Source of the DNA: Streptomyces fructofermentans
GTDB taxonomy: Bacteria > Actinomycetota > Actinomycetes > Streptomycetales > Streptomycetaceae
Assembly (NCBI RefSeq): GCF_014651055.1
Contig: NZ_BMWD01000044.1
Span: forward strand, 1 to 49,422
Direction of reading: 5' to 3'
DNA length: 49,422 bases
In this document: in pieces, positions 14,004 through 22,214 of the stretch
How positions within the stretch are numbered: the stretch's first letter is position 1
How the letters are laid out: every line of letters begins with the position of its first letter
Notes under the pieces: generated by a model
What the model was told of the DNA's origin: nothing
What the model saw: the letters and a program-made list of their open reading frames with translations, nothing else
Database searches by the model: none
Position numbers and translations under genes: made by a program

Positions 14004-15661
14004 GCCCGTGCGTCCTCCGAAACGTGCGGTCCCTGGCGTCGTACCGTCGCCGCGAGCGTACGGTGTCCGGCCCGCTCCACCCGCATCACCCGCTCCCCCG
14101 GCAGGGCGCGCTGCCACCACTCGCCGGCCGCCGCGTCGGCGGTGGCGCGCAGCTCGACGAGTGCGCCGGCCAGCCGTCGGCGGGCCGGCTCCAGCCCCCC
14201 GGAGCCGGTGCTCCCGGCCGAGATCAGCCGCTCGGCGTCCTCGCGGGCGCGGGTCGCGGTGCCGAGCGCGTCCTCGACGCGGTCCCCGGCCCTCCGATTG
14301 GTGACGGCGACCGCGGCGGCGAGGCCGACGAGTGCGCCGACCAGCGTGTCGGCGATGCGCTCCGTCATCAGCTCACCGGCCGGCCGGAAGCCCGCGAACT
14401 CGGTGACCAGCAGGGCCATCGGCGTCACGCAGACGCTGCCGAGCCAGTAGTTGCGGCCGATCAGCGCCTCCGCCCCGAAATTGAGGGCGAGGCAGCACAG
14501 CACGAGGGCGGCGGGGCCGAGGTGGGCGAGCGGTACGACGGCCGCGAAGAGGAGGACGCCCGCGAGGTTGCCGACGACGCGCTGGACTCCCCGGTTCCAG
14601 GTCAGGACGAGGTTGGCCTGGTAGAGCGAGGCGGCGGTGACGAGGGCCCAGTACGGCCGGCCGACGCCGAGGGCCAGGGAGGCGTATCCGGCGAGCGCGC
14701 AGCCGAGCGCGGTGCGCAGGGCGATCGGCACGAGCGGGCCGAACCGGGCCGCCGCACGCCGCTTCCCGAGGGCTTCCGCCACGTCCACGCCGAGGAGTTC
14801 GGCGGACCCGGGTCCCGCCGCCGGGGACGGCGCCGGCCGCCTGCCGCGCAGGTCGCGCGCCCACGAGCGCAGCAGCGCCGGGTCGGCGTCGGCGGGTGCG
14901 GCGAGCGCGACCTCGGCCCGTACGAGGAGCCCCGCGAGCGCGCGGCGGGCTCCGGCCGGAGCGCCGGCGGCGAGCAGGGACTGCCGGGCCGCGTGCACGG
15001 CGGCGGCCGCGGCCGCCCGAGCCCGCTCATGCCCGGCGTCGGGGCGGCCGTCCGGGCCGACGGCCGCCGCGCAGTCGGCGGCCGCGGCCAGCGCGCGGGC
15101 CGTGGCGCGGCGTTCCGGGCCGTGCGGGCGTACGAGGCCCGGCGCCATGCCCACGAGCCAGGCCCAGGCGCCCGCCGCGGCGACCAGGGCGAGGTGTCCG
15201 GGCACCTGCCCGGCCGTCTGCGGGGCGAAGAGCGCGGCCGAGCCGATGAAGGTGAGGACGACCGGTCCGGGCGGGCCGATGCCCGTGGCGTCGCACAGCG
15301 CCTTGTGGGCGGCGGCGAGGAGCGCTCCGACCGTCACGAGGACCGCCGCGGAGGACGCCAGGGACGCCGTGACGAGCGCGACCGCGACGGTGGCGAGCAT
15401 GCCCAGCACGACCAGGGCGAGCGCCCTGGCCCTCGCGGCGTACGGCAGGTTGTGGGCGTAGAGCGCGCAGAGCGACCCGGCCATCGTGTACATGGCGAGG
15501 TCGAGGCGGCCGAGAGCCAGCAGCGTCAGGTTCGGCACGCCCGTGGCGACGACCACGCTGAGCGCGGGCTTGAACCAGATGTCGGAGGGGCGGCCGACCC
15601 GCAGGACACCGGCGAGGGGCAGCGGGCGCATGCGCGGAGGGCTGGGGACGGCACTGCTCAT
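14000..15661 (-). CDS. FUSC family transporter (fusaric acid resistance/aromatic efflux-like)
   Basis: Integral membrane protein of 553 residues with the FUSC layout: an N-terminal set of about six hydrophobic segments (GVPNLTLLALGRLDLAMYTM onward), a cytoplasmic Ala-rich middle region (about residues 190-330), and a second hydrophobic set containing LGVGRPYWALVTAASLYQANL and WNRGVQRVVGNLAGVLL, which is the conserved FUSC core. Family members export aromatic acids or are linked to them. The start ATG (MSSAVPSPP) has only a weak ribosome site; upstream sequence in frame is non-conserved. It is the first gene of a two-gene operon with the MarR regulator, and an AT-rich palindrome lies about 22 bp before it. 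Confidence 0.92.
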   Translation of the reverse strand: MSSAVPSPPRMRPLPLAGVLRVGRPSDIWFKPALSVVVATGVPNLTLLALGRLDLAMYTMAGSLCALYAHNLPYAARARALALVVLGMLATVAVALVTASLASSAAVLVTVGALLAAAHKALCDATGIGPPGPVVLTFIGSAALFAPQTAGQVPGHLALVAAAGAWAWLVGMAPGLVRPHGPERRATARALAAAADCAAAVGPDGRPDAGHERARAAAAAAVHAARQSLLAAGAPAGARRALAGLLVRAEVALAAPADADPALLRSWARDLRGRRPAPSPAAGPGSAELLGVDVAEALGKRRAAARFGPLVPIALRTALGCALAGYASLALGVGRPYWALVTAASLYQANLVLTWNRGVQRVVGNLAGVLLFAAVVPLAHLGPAALVLCCLALNFGAEALIGRNYWLGSVCVTPMALLVTEFAGFRPAGELMTERIADTLVGALVGLAAAVAVTNRRAGDRVEDALGTATRAREDAERLISAGSTGSGGLEPARRRLAGALVELRATADAAAGEWWQRALPGERVMRVERAGHRTLAATVRRQGPHVSEDARA

Positions 15662-15682
15662 GGAATGGAAGATTAGCAGGTG

Positions 15683-15696
15683 TTTTACTCGTGAAA
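15683..15696. promoter_or_regulatory. Candidate MarR operator upstream of FUSC-MarR operon
   Basis: TTTTACTCGTGAAA is an AT-rich imperfect palindrome (TTTtAC / GTgAAA) in a GC-rich context. It lies 22 bp before the FUSC start and is the only such element in the gap. Binding by the co-encoded MarR protein is inferred from position and form. Confidence 0.5.
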
Positions 15697-15941
15697 GATA
15701 TTGCGCCGTCGCCCGACTCCCATCGCCCGTCGCCCGATCACCGGTCGCCTTCGCCTCCCGCCTCCCGATCACCGGCCGCCCCCGCCTCCCGCCTCCCGTC
15801 CCCGGGCGGACCACCTGCTTCCGTGTCCGGGTGCACCCCCCGCACGCTCCCCGTGTACTCCCTTGCGCTCGCTTGCGCACCGACCGGCCGGGGCATCTCT
15901 TCGACCGGACAGTCCGACACCGGCGAGCGGGGAGGTACGCG

Positions 15942-16475
15942 GTGCACGGAGCGGGGTCGTCCGGCTGGCTGCTCGTCGCGCTGTGCGCGGCGACCGGGGC
16001 CTACTGCCTGCTGCGGATGCGCAGCGCCGTCGAGGAGCAGCGCCGCACGGCGGGCGGCGAGGCGCTGATGGGGTTCGGCATGGCCGTGATGGCCGTGCCC
16101 GCCGCGGTGGTGACCCCGCCCCGCTGGGCCTGGGCCGTCCACACCGCCGTGTTCGGCGCGGCCGCGCTGCGCGCCCTGTGGGGTGCGCGGACCGGCGGCC
16201 ACCATCTGCACCACCTCGTGGGCGCGTGCGCGATGGCCTACATGGCGCTGGTGATGGCCCGCGGGGGGCACACGGGGGTTCCCGTGCTGACCGGAGTGCT
16301 GCTCGTGTACTTCACCGGCTACGTGCTGTGGACCGGCAGCCGGCTGATACCGGTCACCGCGGCCGGCAGGCCGGGAGGTGCCGCCGCCGTCGGCTGGGGC
16401 GACCGGCTGGAACTGGCCCGCGCGTGCCGCCTGTCGATGGGCATCGGCATGCTCGCGATGCTCCTCGGCGTCTGA
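15942..16475 (+). CDS. DUF5134 family membrane protein
   Basis: A 177-residue integral membrane protein recognised as DUF5134, function unknown. About five hydrophobic segments are seen: GWLLVALCAATGAYCLL, ALMGFGMAVMAVPAAVV, WAVHTAVFGAAALRALWG, LVGACAMAYMALVM and VLTGVLLVYFTGYVLWTG, ending SMGIGMLAMLLGV. GHHLHHLVG in a loop is His-rich and could bind a metal. The start is GTG with GGAGG 6 nt upstream. It is followed 144 bp later by an M56-type peptidase on the same strand, a neighbour combination I would expect in other Streptomyces. Confidence 0.82.
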   Translation: MHGAGSSGWLLVALCAATGAYCLLRMRSAVEEQRRTAGGEALMGFGMAVMAVPAAVVTPPRWAWAVHTAVFGAAALRALWGARTGGHHLHHLVGACAMAYMALVMARGGHTGVPVLTGVLLVYFTGYVLWTGSRLIPVTAAGRPGGAAAVGWGDRLELARACRLSMGIGMLAMLLGV

Positions 16476-16607
16476 CCGTCCGAAGCGGAGCGCCTGAAGC
16501 GTCCCGGCCGCCCGGGTCCCGCCCTCCCGCGCCCGGAGCGGCTCAACGGCCCGTGGTCTGCGTCACTTTGCCGCGGCGGGCCGTATCCGCGGACGGCACC
16601 CCGCTCA

Positions 16608-16613
16608 TAGGCT
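16608..16613 (+). promoter_or_regulatory. -10 box of a leaderless promoter (M56 gene)
   Basis: TAGGCT ends 6 nt before the ATG at 16620 and no ribosome site exists, so the message is probably leaderless and independent of the DUF5134 gene. Confidence 0.6.
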
Positions 16614-16619
16614 GCACCC

Positions 16620-17552
16620 ATGATGGTCCCCGCGGCACTGCTGCTGCTCGGCGCCCTGGCCGCCGTCCTCGCTCCGCGGCTCCTCGCGCGGACGGACTGG
16701 CAGGACCGTGAGCCGGTGGTCGCGCTGTGGGTGTGGCAGTGCGTGGTGGCGGCCGTACTGCTGTGCTTCGCCCTGTCCATGACGCTGAGTGCGGCAGCCG
16801 CCTGGCAGGCGGTCCGCGGCCGCGTCTTCGCCCCCGCCCCGCGCGACGTCGTGGAGGCGTACGCACTCACCGGGGGCTCCTGGGCCGCGACGATCGCGGT
16901 GGCGCTCGCCCTCGGCGGCGCGTGGAGCGCGGCGATGCTGGTCCGCGAGATCGCCGGGTCCGCCGCGCGGCGCCGCCGGAGTCGGGCCGAACTCCTCCTG
17001 CGCGCACCGCTGTTGCCGGGCGAGGAGCCCAGCAGCGATCGACTCGTCGTCCTTGAGGGCGAGCGCCCCGACGCATGGTGGCTCCCCGGGGCCACACCCC
17101 GACTCGTGCTCACCACGGCCGCGTTGCGCCGACTCGAGGGCCGCCGGCTCGACGCGGTGCTCGCCCATGAGCAGGGGCACGCGCAGGCCCGCCACGACTG
17201 GCTGCTGCACTCCTCGGCCGCGCTGGCCACGGGCTTTCCGCAGATCCCGGTGTTCGCCGCGTTCCGCGACGAGATGCACCGCCTCGTCGAACTCGCCGCG
17301 GACGACATGGCCTCACGCCGCTTCGGCCGGCTGACGACCGCGCTGGCGCTGGTCGAACTCAACGAGGACCGGGGCGTGTTCGGGCCCAGCCCCACCCCTC
17401 AGGCCCATGTACCGCAGCGCGTCCAGCGGTTGCTCACTCCCCCGGACCGGCTGACGGCGGGCCGCCGGCTGCGGCTCACGGCGGCGGCGGCCCTGGTGCC
17501 CGTGGTCCCCGTCCTCGTGGCGTTCGTCCCCGGACTGCGCGCCCTCGGCTAG
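16620..17552 (+). CDS. M56 family (BlaR1/MecR1-like) membrane metallopeptidase
   Basis: Polytopic membrane peptidase of 310 residues. Hydrophobic segments lie near residues 3-20, 35-62, 86-110 and 287-308. Between the third and last is a zincin domain with H183-EQGH187 (HExxH) and, 37 residues later, the third ligand Glu in ELAADD (E224). There is no penicillin-sensor domain. M56 genes in actinobacteria normally follow a BlaI/MecI repressor gene whose product they cleave; none is adjacent here, so its substrate is unclear. ATG occurs twice in a row (16620, 16623). Confidence 0.9.
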   Translation: MMVPAALLLLGALAAVLAPRLLARTDWQDREPVVALWVWQCVVAAVLLCFALSMTLSAAAAWQAVRGRVFAPAPRDVVEAYALTGGSWAATIAVALALGGAWSAAMLVREIAGSAARRRRSRAELLLRAPLLPGEEPSSDRLVVLEGERPDAWWLPGATPRLVLTTAALRRLEGRRLDAVLAHEQGHAQARHDWLLHSSAALATGFPQIPVFAAFRDEMHRLVELAADDMASRRFGRLTTALALVELNEDRGVFGPSPTPQAHVPQRVQRLLTPPDRLTAGRRLRLTAAAALVPVVPVLVAFVPGLRALG

Positions 17553-17619
17553 CCGCCCCGAACCGCCAGGAGCCGCGCGTGTTCGCCTCCGGCGCCGCCG
17601 GTCGGCGAGGATCGACCCC

Positions 17620-18306
17620 ATGCACTCGCCATCCGTCGTCGCTCCGCCGCACGCATCGGGCTCCGGAACAGCCCTGCGCGTGGCGGCCGCGCTCGCCCTG
17701 CCGTCCGTCCTGCTGCTCGTCCTGGTCGCGGTGTCCTGGCATCCGCTCATGGTCCTCGACGGCGACATCGCCCGTACGACGCACCGGTGGGCCGTGGACG
17801 ACCCGGAACTGACGCAGGCGTTCCGCGTCCTCACGGACTGGGTCTGGGACCCGTGGACGATGCGCGCCCTGTGCACCGCCGCGGTGCTCTGGCTGGTGCT
17901 GCGCCATTCCGCGTGGTGGCTCGCGCTGTGGCTGGCGGCCACCTGCCTGCTGAGCGCGCTGCTCCAGCAGGGCCTGAAGGCCGCGGTCGGCCGCGAACGC
18001 CCGGTCTGGCCGGACCCGGTGGACTCGGCCCACTACGCGGCCTACCCGTCGGGACACGCCATGACCGCCACGGTGGTGTGCGGGCTGGTGCTCTGGCTGC
18101 TGCGCCTGTACGGAGCCGGCCGCACGCTGTGGCGCGCGGCGGCGGCCGTGGCCGCGGTCTCCGTCCTCGGAGTGGGTGCCACCAGGATCTGGCTGGGGGT
18201 GCACTGGCCGACCGACGTGCTCGGCGGCTGGCTCCTGGGAGCGCTGGTCGTGGCCCTGGCGATCGCCTCGTACGACAGGTTCCGGGGCCCGGGCGAACTC
18301 CGGTAG
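17620..18306 (+). CDS. PAP2 family phosphatase
   Basis: Integral membrane phosphatase of 228 residues in the type 2 phosphatidic acid phosphatase family. All three active-site motifs are intact: K120-x6-R127-P128, P143-SGH146, and R189-x5-H195-x3-D199 in ATRIWLGVHWPTDVLGG. About six transmembrane helices are visible, starting at ALRVAAALALPSVLLLVLV. Likely substrates are undecaprenyl pyrophosphate or lipid phosphates; sequence alone does not decide. It is 67 bp downstream of the M56 gene on the same strand, perhaps co-transcribed. Immediately after its stop begins a tandem-repeat block. Confidence 0.93.
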   Translation: MHSPSVVAPPHASGSGTALRVAAALALPSVLLLVLVAVSWHPLMVLDGDIARTTHRWAVDDPELTQAFRVLTDWVWDPWTMRALCTAAVLWLVLRHSAWWLALWLAATCLLSALLQQGLKAAVGRERPVWPDPVDSAHYAAYPSGHAMTATVVCGLVLWLLRLYGAGRTLWRAAAAVAAVSVLGVGATRIWLGVHWPTDVLGGWLLGALVVALAIASYDRFRGPGELR

Positions 18307-18311
18307 CGCCC

Positions 18312-18467
18312 GCACCACCGGTACCGGCCGCCCGCACCACCGGCACCGAACCGGCCGCACCACCGGTACCGAACCGGCCGCACCACCGGTACCGGACCGG
18401 CCGCACCACCGGTACCGGACCGGCCGCCGCACCGCGGCACCGGACCGGCGGCCCGCACCAGCGGCAC
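18312..18467 (+). repeat. Tandem direct repeats, about 23-bp unit
   Basis: About four good and two to three degenerate copies of GCACCACCGGTACCGGACC plus GGCC, each holding the palindrome CCGGTACCGG. The block fills most of the 263-bp gap between the PAP2 stop and the HAD gene and has no supported coding frame. Repeats plus internal palindromes would fold into several hairpins, so a terminator or processing role is possible. Confidence 0.8.
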
Positions 18468-18556
18468 AGCGCGAATCGCCGCCGGCGGGCCCCACGCCGC
18501 CGCCGCGTGCGCCGGGTGTGCCCCGGAGCGCCCCCTCGGGTGGACAGGCCCGCCGG

Positions 18557-18562
18557 TAGGGT
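18557..18562 (+). promoter_or_regulatory. -10 box of a leaderless promoter (HAD gene)
   Basis: TAGGGT lies 7 nt before the ATG at 18570, which has no separate ribosome site; a leaderless message is likely. Confidence 0.55.
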
Positions 18563-18569
18563 CCAGCGC

Positions 18570-19280
18570 ATGGCTGCCGTGCTGTTCGACTTCTCCGGGA
18601 CCCTCTTCCGCGTCGAGTCCGCCGAGTCCTGGCTGCGGGCCGTGCTCACCGCGGCCGGCACGACACTGCCCGAACCGGAGCTGATCCGGACCGCCGGGGC
18701 GCTGGAGGCGGCGGGCGCGCTGCCCGGCGGCGCCTCTCCGTCGGGGCCGCCGCCCGAGGAGGTGGCCGGTGTGTGGGCCGAGCGCGACCGCACCGCCGAA
18801 CTGCACAGGGCCGCGTTCACCGGCGCCTCCCGCAGCGTGGACCTGCCCGACCCGGCGCTGCACGACGCGCTGTACGACCGACACATGGAGCCGGCCGCCT
18901 GGCACCCCTACCCGGACGCGATCGGCGTGCTGGACGGACTGCGCGGGCGCGGGGTGGCCGTCGGCGTGGTGAGCAACATCGGCTGGGACCTGCGTCCGGT
19001 GTTCCGGCACCACGGCCTGGACCCGTACATCGACACGTACGTCATGTCGTACGTGTACGGCATCCAGAAGCCGGACCCGCGGCTGTTCGCGACCGCCTGC
19101 GACGCCCTGGGCGCCGATCCCCGCGAGACGCTGATGGTCGGCGACGACCGGCGGGCGGACGGCGGCGCGGCGGCCCTGGGCTGCGCCGTGCACTTCGTGG
19201 ACCACCTGCCGGTGGCCGAACGGCCCGGCGGGCTGCTGCCGGTACTGGACATGGTGGGCCGACCGCCGGTCGTGCCGTGA
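18570..19280 (+). CDS. HAD superfamily hydrolase, subfamily IA
   Basis: Haloacid dehalogenase-like hydrolase of 236 residues. Motif I is LFDFSGTLF: the nucleophile Asp7 is present but the second acid of DxD is Ser9, a change seen in some HAD branches that are not typical phosphatases. Motif II is VVSNIGW, motif III K in GIQKPDPRLF, and motif IV MVGDDRRADGGAAALGC. The cap domain lies between residues about 15 and 100. The long open frame upstream crosses the repeats and the PAP2 gene and is not real. It converges with the DUF2630 gene over a strong terminator. Substrate unknown. Confidence 0.88.
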   Translation: MAAVLFDFSGTLFRVESAESWLRAVLTAAGTTLPEPELIRTAGALEAAGALPGGASPSGPPPEEVAGVWAERDRTAELHRAAFTGASRSVDLPDPALHDALYDRHMEPAAWHPYPDAIGVLDGLRGRGVAVGVVSNIGWDLRPVFRHHGLDPYIDTYVMSYVYGIQKPDPRLFATACDALGADPRETLMVGDDRRADGGAAALGCAVHFVDHLPVAERPGGLLPVLDMVGRPPVVP

Positions 19281-19318
19281 CGTCCGGCGCCCCGCAGCGC
19301 TCCCCCGTCCCGCCGGGC

Positions 19319-19352
19319 GCCCGCCACGGCGGGGTGCGCCGCCGTGGCGGGC
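19319..19352. terminator. Strong bidirectional terminator
   Basis: Perfect 14-bp stem GCCCGCCACGGCGG / CCGCCGTGGCGGGC with a 6-nt loop, placed in the 86-bp gap between the convergent HAD and DUF2630 genes. Confidence 0.85.
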
Positions 19353-19366
19353 GGTGACGGCGGGGA

Positions 19367-19612
19367 TCAGGCCTGGTAGCCCTCGACCTGCGACGACGGA
19401 CGTACGTGCGCGTCGTCCGGGTTCTCGCCGAACTCCGACTTCGCCCGCCGCTGGCGCAGCAGGTCCCAGCACTGGTCGAGATCGCGTTCGAGCTGCCCGA
19501 GCCGCTCGTGCTCGGTCGCACCGTCGATCTGCCCGGCCGCGAGCGCCTCGCGGAGCCTGCGCTCGTCGTCGACCATCGTCGTGATCCGGGCCAGGATCTG
19601 CTCTTGATCCAT
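19367..19612 (-). CDS. DUF2630 family protein
   Basis: Small acidic and helical protein of 81 residues, recognised as DUF2630, function unknown. It begins MDQEQILARITTMVDDERRLREAL; heptad-like spacing through LGQLERDLDQCWDLLRQRRAK suggests an antiparallel coiled coil. The tail EFGENPDDAHVRPSSQVEGYQA is polar and probably flexible. GGAGG lies 9 nt before the ATG. It stands alone, converging with the HAD gene. Confidence 0.88.
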   Translation of the reverse strand: MDQEQILARITTMVDDERRLREALAAGQIDGATEHERLGQLERDLDQCWDLLRQRRAKSEFGENPDDAHVRPSSQVEGYQA

Positions 19613-20028
19613 GTGCGTACGCCTCCTCGGCACTCGCCTCCACTGTAAGGAGCGGACGGCGGCTCTGCGACGCGGCGCGGTGGCGGCACGGGCCTGTCGG
19701 GCCCGGCCCCGGCAGCCTCCCGGGGAGCCGCGGGGCCGACCCGGCACAGCGGCGGCGCGTCCAGCGGGTTGGAGGCCGTCCCGCGTCCGGGCGGCCTCGC
19801 CGGCGCACCGGGCGGGGCGGGGAGCGAAGCGAGCCCGCGACGACGGTGCGTGCGGGCTCGGGCGGTGACGGGGGCGCGCCTGTGAAACGCGTCTTCACTC
19901 GCCGTCCGCCCGGGACGATCCCCCGCGTCGCCCCGGGCGGACGGCATCCCGGCGGGCACCCCTTGCCGGGGGCTCGCCGGAAGCGCTGAGTATAGTTGGC
20001 TGACAGCCAGTCAACGCAGGAGTACAGG
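19613..20028. other. Intergenic region upstream of TetR, with long stem-loop
   Basis: A 416-bp gap without a credible gene. It holds a 13-bp perfect inverted repeat CCGTCCGCCCGGG (19902-19914) / CCCGGGCGGACGG (19932-19944) with a 17-nt loop, and at its right end the TetR promoter and operator. The DUF2630 promoter should be near its left end, but no clear box is seen. Confidence 0.6.
19991..20015 (+). promoter_or_regulatory. TetR promoter with overlapping operator
   Basis: TATAGT (19991-19996) is a good -10. Overlapping it is a perfect palindrome TGGCTGACAGCCA (19997-20009) nested in a wider imperfect one, GTTGGCTG-N5-CAGTCAAC (19995-20015). This geometry fits autorepression by the TetR protein encoded immediately downstream. 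Confidence 0.7.
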
Positions 20029-20724
20029 ATGTCCCCTCGCAGCGCCGCGGTCAATGAAGAGTTGCGCCGGCGTTCCCGCGAGAGGCTCCTCCAGGCCGCC
20101 GTGGAGGTGGTCGGCGAGCGCGGCTACGAGGCCACGACGCTCGGCGACATCGCGGACCGCGCGGGCTCCGCCCGCGGACTCGTCTCGTACTACTTCCCGG
20201 GCAAGCGGCAGCTCGTCCAGTCGGCCGTGCACCGGCTGATGCACCGCACGCTGGAGGAGGCGCTGGAACGCGAGCCGCGCACCGAAGACGGCCGGGAGCG
20301 AATGGCGCGGGCCATAGACGCCGTTCTGGGCCTCGCCCGGGACCACCCGGTGCTGATGCGCCAGCACATGGCGGGCATCCTCCAGGCCGAGGGGTTCGTG
20401 CAGTGCGCCGAGCAGCGGCGGCTCGCGGAACTGCTCGGGGACACCGTGGCCCGCTACGGCTCGCCCGACACCGCGGCCGACTATCCGATGCTGCGCGCGC
20501 TCCTGATGGGCTCGATGTACGCGGCGCTCGTGCCCGGGGCCCCGATGCCGCTGCTCACCCTGCGCGCCGAGCTGTTCCGGCGCTACCGCCTCGACTGGGA
20601 ACGCGGTGCCCCGCCGGACGCACAGGCGCCCGACGGGACGTTCCACGAGGACGTCTCACGGTTCTTCGCGCCCGAGGGCCGCGAGCAGGACCGTGAGCCG
20701 GATGCCGCCGGTCAGTCGAAGTAG
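20029..20724 (+). CDS. TetR family transcriptional regulator
   Basis: One-component repressor of 231 residues starting MSPRSAAVNEELRRR; GGAG is 6 nt before the ATG, which is preferred over an upstream frame opening lying inside the operator. The N-terminal helix-turn-helix is clear: RLLQAAVEVVGERGYEATTLGDIADRAGSARGLVSYYFPGKRQL. The C-terminal ligand domain is helical with a conserved MLRALLMGSMYAALVPGAPMP. Target genes beyond itself are unknown; the next gene converges and overlaps its 3' end by 13 bp, so it is not an operon partner. Confidence 0.93.
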   Translation: MSPRSAAVNEELRRRSRERLLQAAVEVVGERGYEATTLGDIADRAGSARGLVSYYFPGKRQLVQSAVHRLMHRTLEEALEREPRTEDGRERMARAIDAVLGLARDHPVLMRQHMAGILQAEGFVQCAEQRRLAELLGDTVARYGSPDTAADYPMLRALLMGSMYAALVPGAPMPLLTLRAELFRRYRLDWERGAPPDAQAPDGTFHEDVSRFFAPEGREQDREPDAAGQSK

Positions 20725-22214
20725 TCCGGCTGCGTCTGCACGTTCAGCTCGCGCAGGCGGTTCCACTTCGCGGGGTCGGTACGGCGGTCGTTGATCTTCA
20801 GGACGTCGAAGCCCTTGGCGATGTCGTTGGAGTAGATGTAGCCGTTGTAGTAGTACGCCGACCACGAGCCGCCGACCTGGAGCGTGTCGGTGCTCACCGG
20901 GCCGCGCTCGAAGTACGCGATCTCCTTCGGCTTCGCGGAGTTCGTGAAGTCCCAGACGGAGATGCCGCCCTGGTACCAGGCCTGGACCATGATGTCCTTG
21001 CCCTTGACCGGGATCAGCGAGCCGTTGTGGGCGACACAGTTCTCGGTGTCCGCCTGGTGGCGGGGGATCTTGTAGTAGCTCTTGAAGACGAGCTTGCGCC
21101 TGTCGCCCTTGCCGACGATGTCGTAGATGCCGTCGGCACCGCGGTTCGGACCGACGGTCGCGTTGCAGGTGGCCGCTCCGCCGCCGCCCAGTTCGTCGGT
21201 GAAGACGACCTTGTTGGCCTTCTGGTTGAAGCTCGCCGAGTGCCAGAACGCGAAGTTCACGTTGTCCTGGACCTGGTCGATGACCTTCGGGTTCTCCGGG
21301 TCCTTGATGGAGAACAGGATGCCGTCGCCCATGCAGGCGCCCGCCGCGAGGTCCTTGGAGGGCAGCACGGTGATGTCGTGGCAGCCGGTGGTCTTGGAGA
21401 CGCCCGGGTTGGTGGGCCCGCCCGGGTTGCCGCCGCCGTCCGGTCCCTCACCGGGGAACAGCACGGGGAAGTTGACGATCGCGGCCTTCTCCGGCGCCTT
21501 GCGCGGCACCTTGATGACCGAGATGCCGTCGTGCGGCGGCTGGCAGTCGGGGAACGCGGCGTTCGGCGAGTACGAGGAGACGTACACGTAGACGTTCCTG
21601 CGCTCCGGGACCAGCGTGTGCGTGTGCGAGCCGCAGGCGGTCTCGACGGCAGCGACGTACTTCGGGTTCTTCTTGTCGCTGATGTCGAAGACCTTCATGC
21701 CCTCCCAGGAGGACTTCTCGGTCGCGGGCTGCGTGGTGCTGCTGCAGGAGTTGTCGCTGCGCGAGGAGTCGGTGGAGAGGAAGAGCAGGTCGCCGGAGAC
21801 GGTGATGTCGTTCTGCGAGCCCGGGCAGAGCACCTGGGAGACCGTCTTCGGGGCCCTCGGGTTGCTGATGTCGAAGATGCGGAAGCCGTCGTAGTTGCCG
21901 GCGAAGGCGTACTTGCCCTGGAAGGCGAGGTCCGAATTGGTGCCCGGCAGAGCGTCCTTGGGGATGTTCGCGAGGTGCTCGATGTTCTCCGAGTGGACGA
22001 TCTCGTCCTGCCCGGGTATCTCGCCGCTCGCGATGGCGGCTCTGGCTTCGGCGGCCTCACTCCTGGAGACCTTCTCCGCTGTGGCCGGTACGTCCCCGGG
22101 GTCGGGGGTCGCGACCGCCGGTCCGGCCGTGAGCAGGGCCGCCAGGAGTCCCGCCGCTGTGGCGGCGACTCCCAGACGTCTGCGCCGCGTTCGGTGGTTG
22201 TTCAACAGGGTCAC
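20712..22214 (-). CDS. Secreted LVIVD-repeat protein
   Basis: A 500-residue exported protein. From the GTG start (VTLLNNHRTRRRR) it has a basic n-region, a hydrophobic core GVAATAAGLLAALLTAG and an AVA cleavage site near residue 35. The mature part carries LVIVD-like blades (GFRIFDISNPRAPKTVSQV, MKVFDISDKKNPKYVAAV, GISVWDFTNSAKPKEIAYF) and should fold as a beta-propeller. Four or more Cys and several His-containing loops (CGSHTHTLV, TGCHDITVL, FWHSASF, NCVAHNGSL) could bind a metal or form disulfides. GGAGG lies 5 nt upstream. It is divergent from a DUF305 lipoprotein and its 3' end overlaps the TetR gene by 13 bp. Function unknown. Confidence 0.88.
   Translation of the reverse strand: MTLLNNHRTRRRRLGVAATAAGLLAALLTAGPAVATPDPGDVPATAEKVSRSEAAEARAAIASGEIPGQDEIVHSENIEHLANIPKDALPGTNSDLAFQGKYAFAGNYDGFRIFDISNPRAPKTVSQVLCPGSQNDITVSGDLLFLSTDSSRSDNSCSSTTQPATEKSSWEGMKVFDISDKKNPKYVAAVETACGSHTHTLVPERRNVYVYVSSYSPNAAFPDCQPPHDGISVIKVPRKAPEKAAIVNFPVLFPGEGPDGGGNPGGPTNPGVSKTTGCHDITVLPSKDLAAGACMGDGILFSIKDPENPKVIDQVQDNVNFAFWHSASFNQKANKVVFTDELGGGGAATCNATVGPNRGADGIYDIVGKGDRRKLVFKSYYKIPRHQADTENCVAHNGSLIPVKGKDIMVQAWYQGGISVWDFTNSAKPKEIAYFERGPVSTDTLQVGGSWSAYYYNGYIYSNDIAKGFDVLKINDRRTDPAKWNRLRELNVQTQPDYFD

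Noticed and set aside
18312..18467. CRISPR array
   Set aside because: The units are head-to-tail with no spacers and there are no cas genes nearby.
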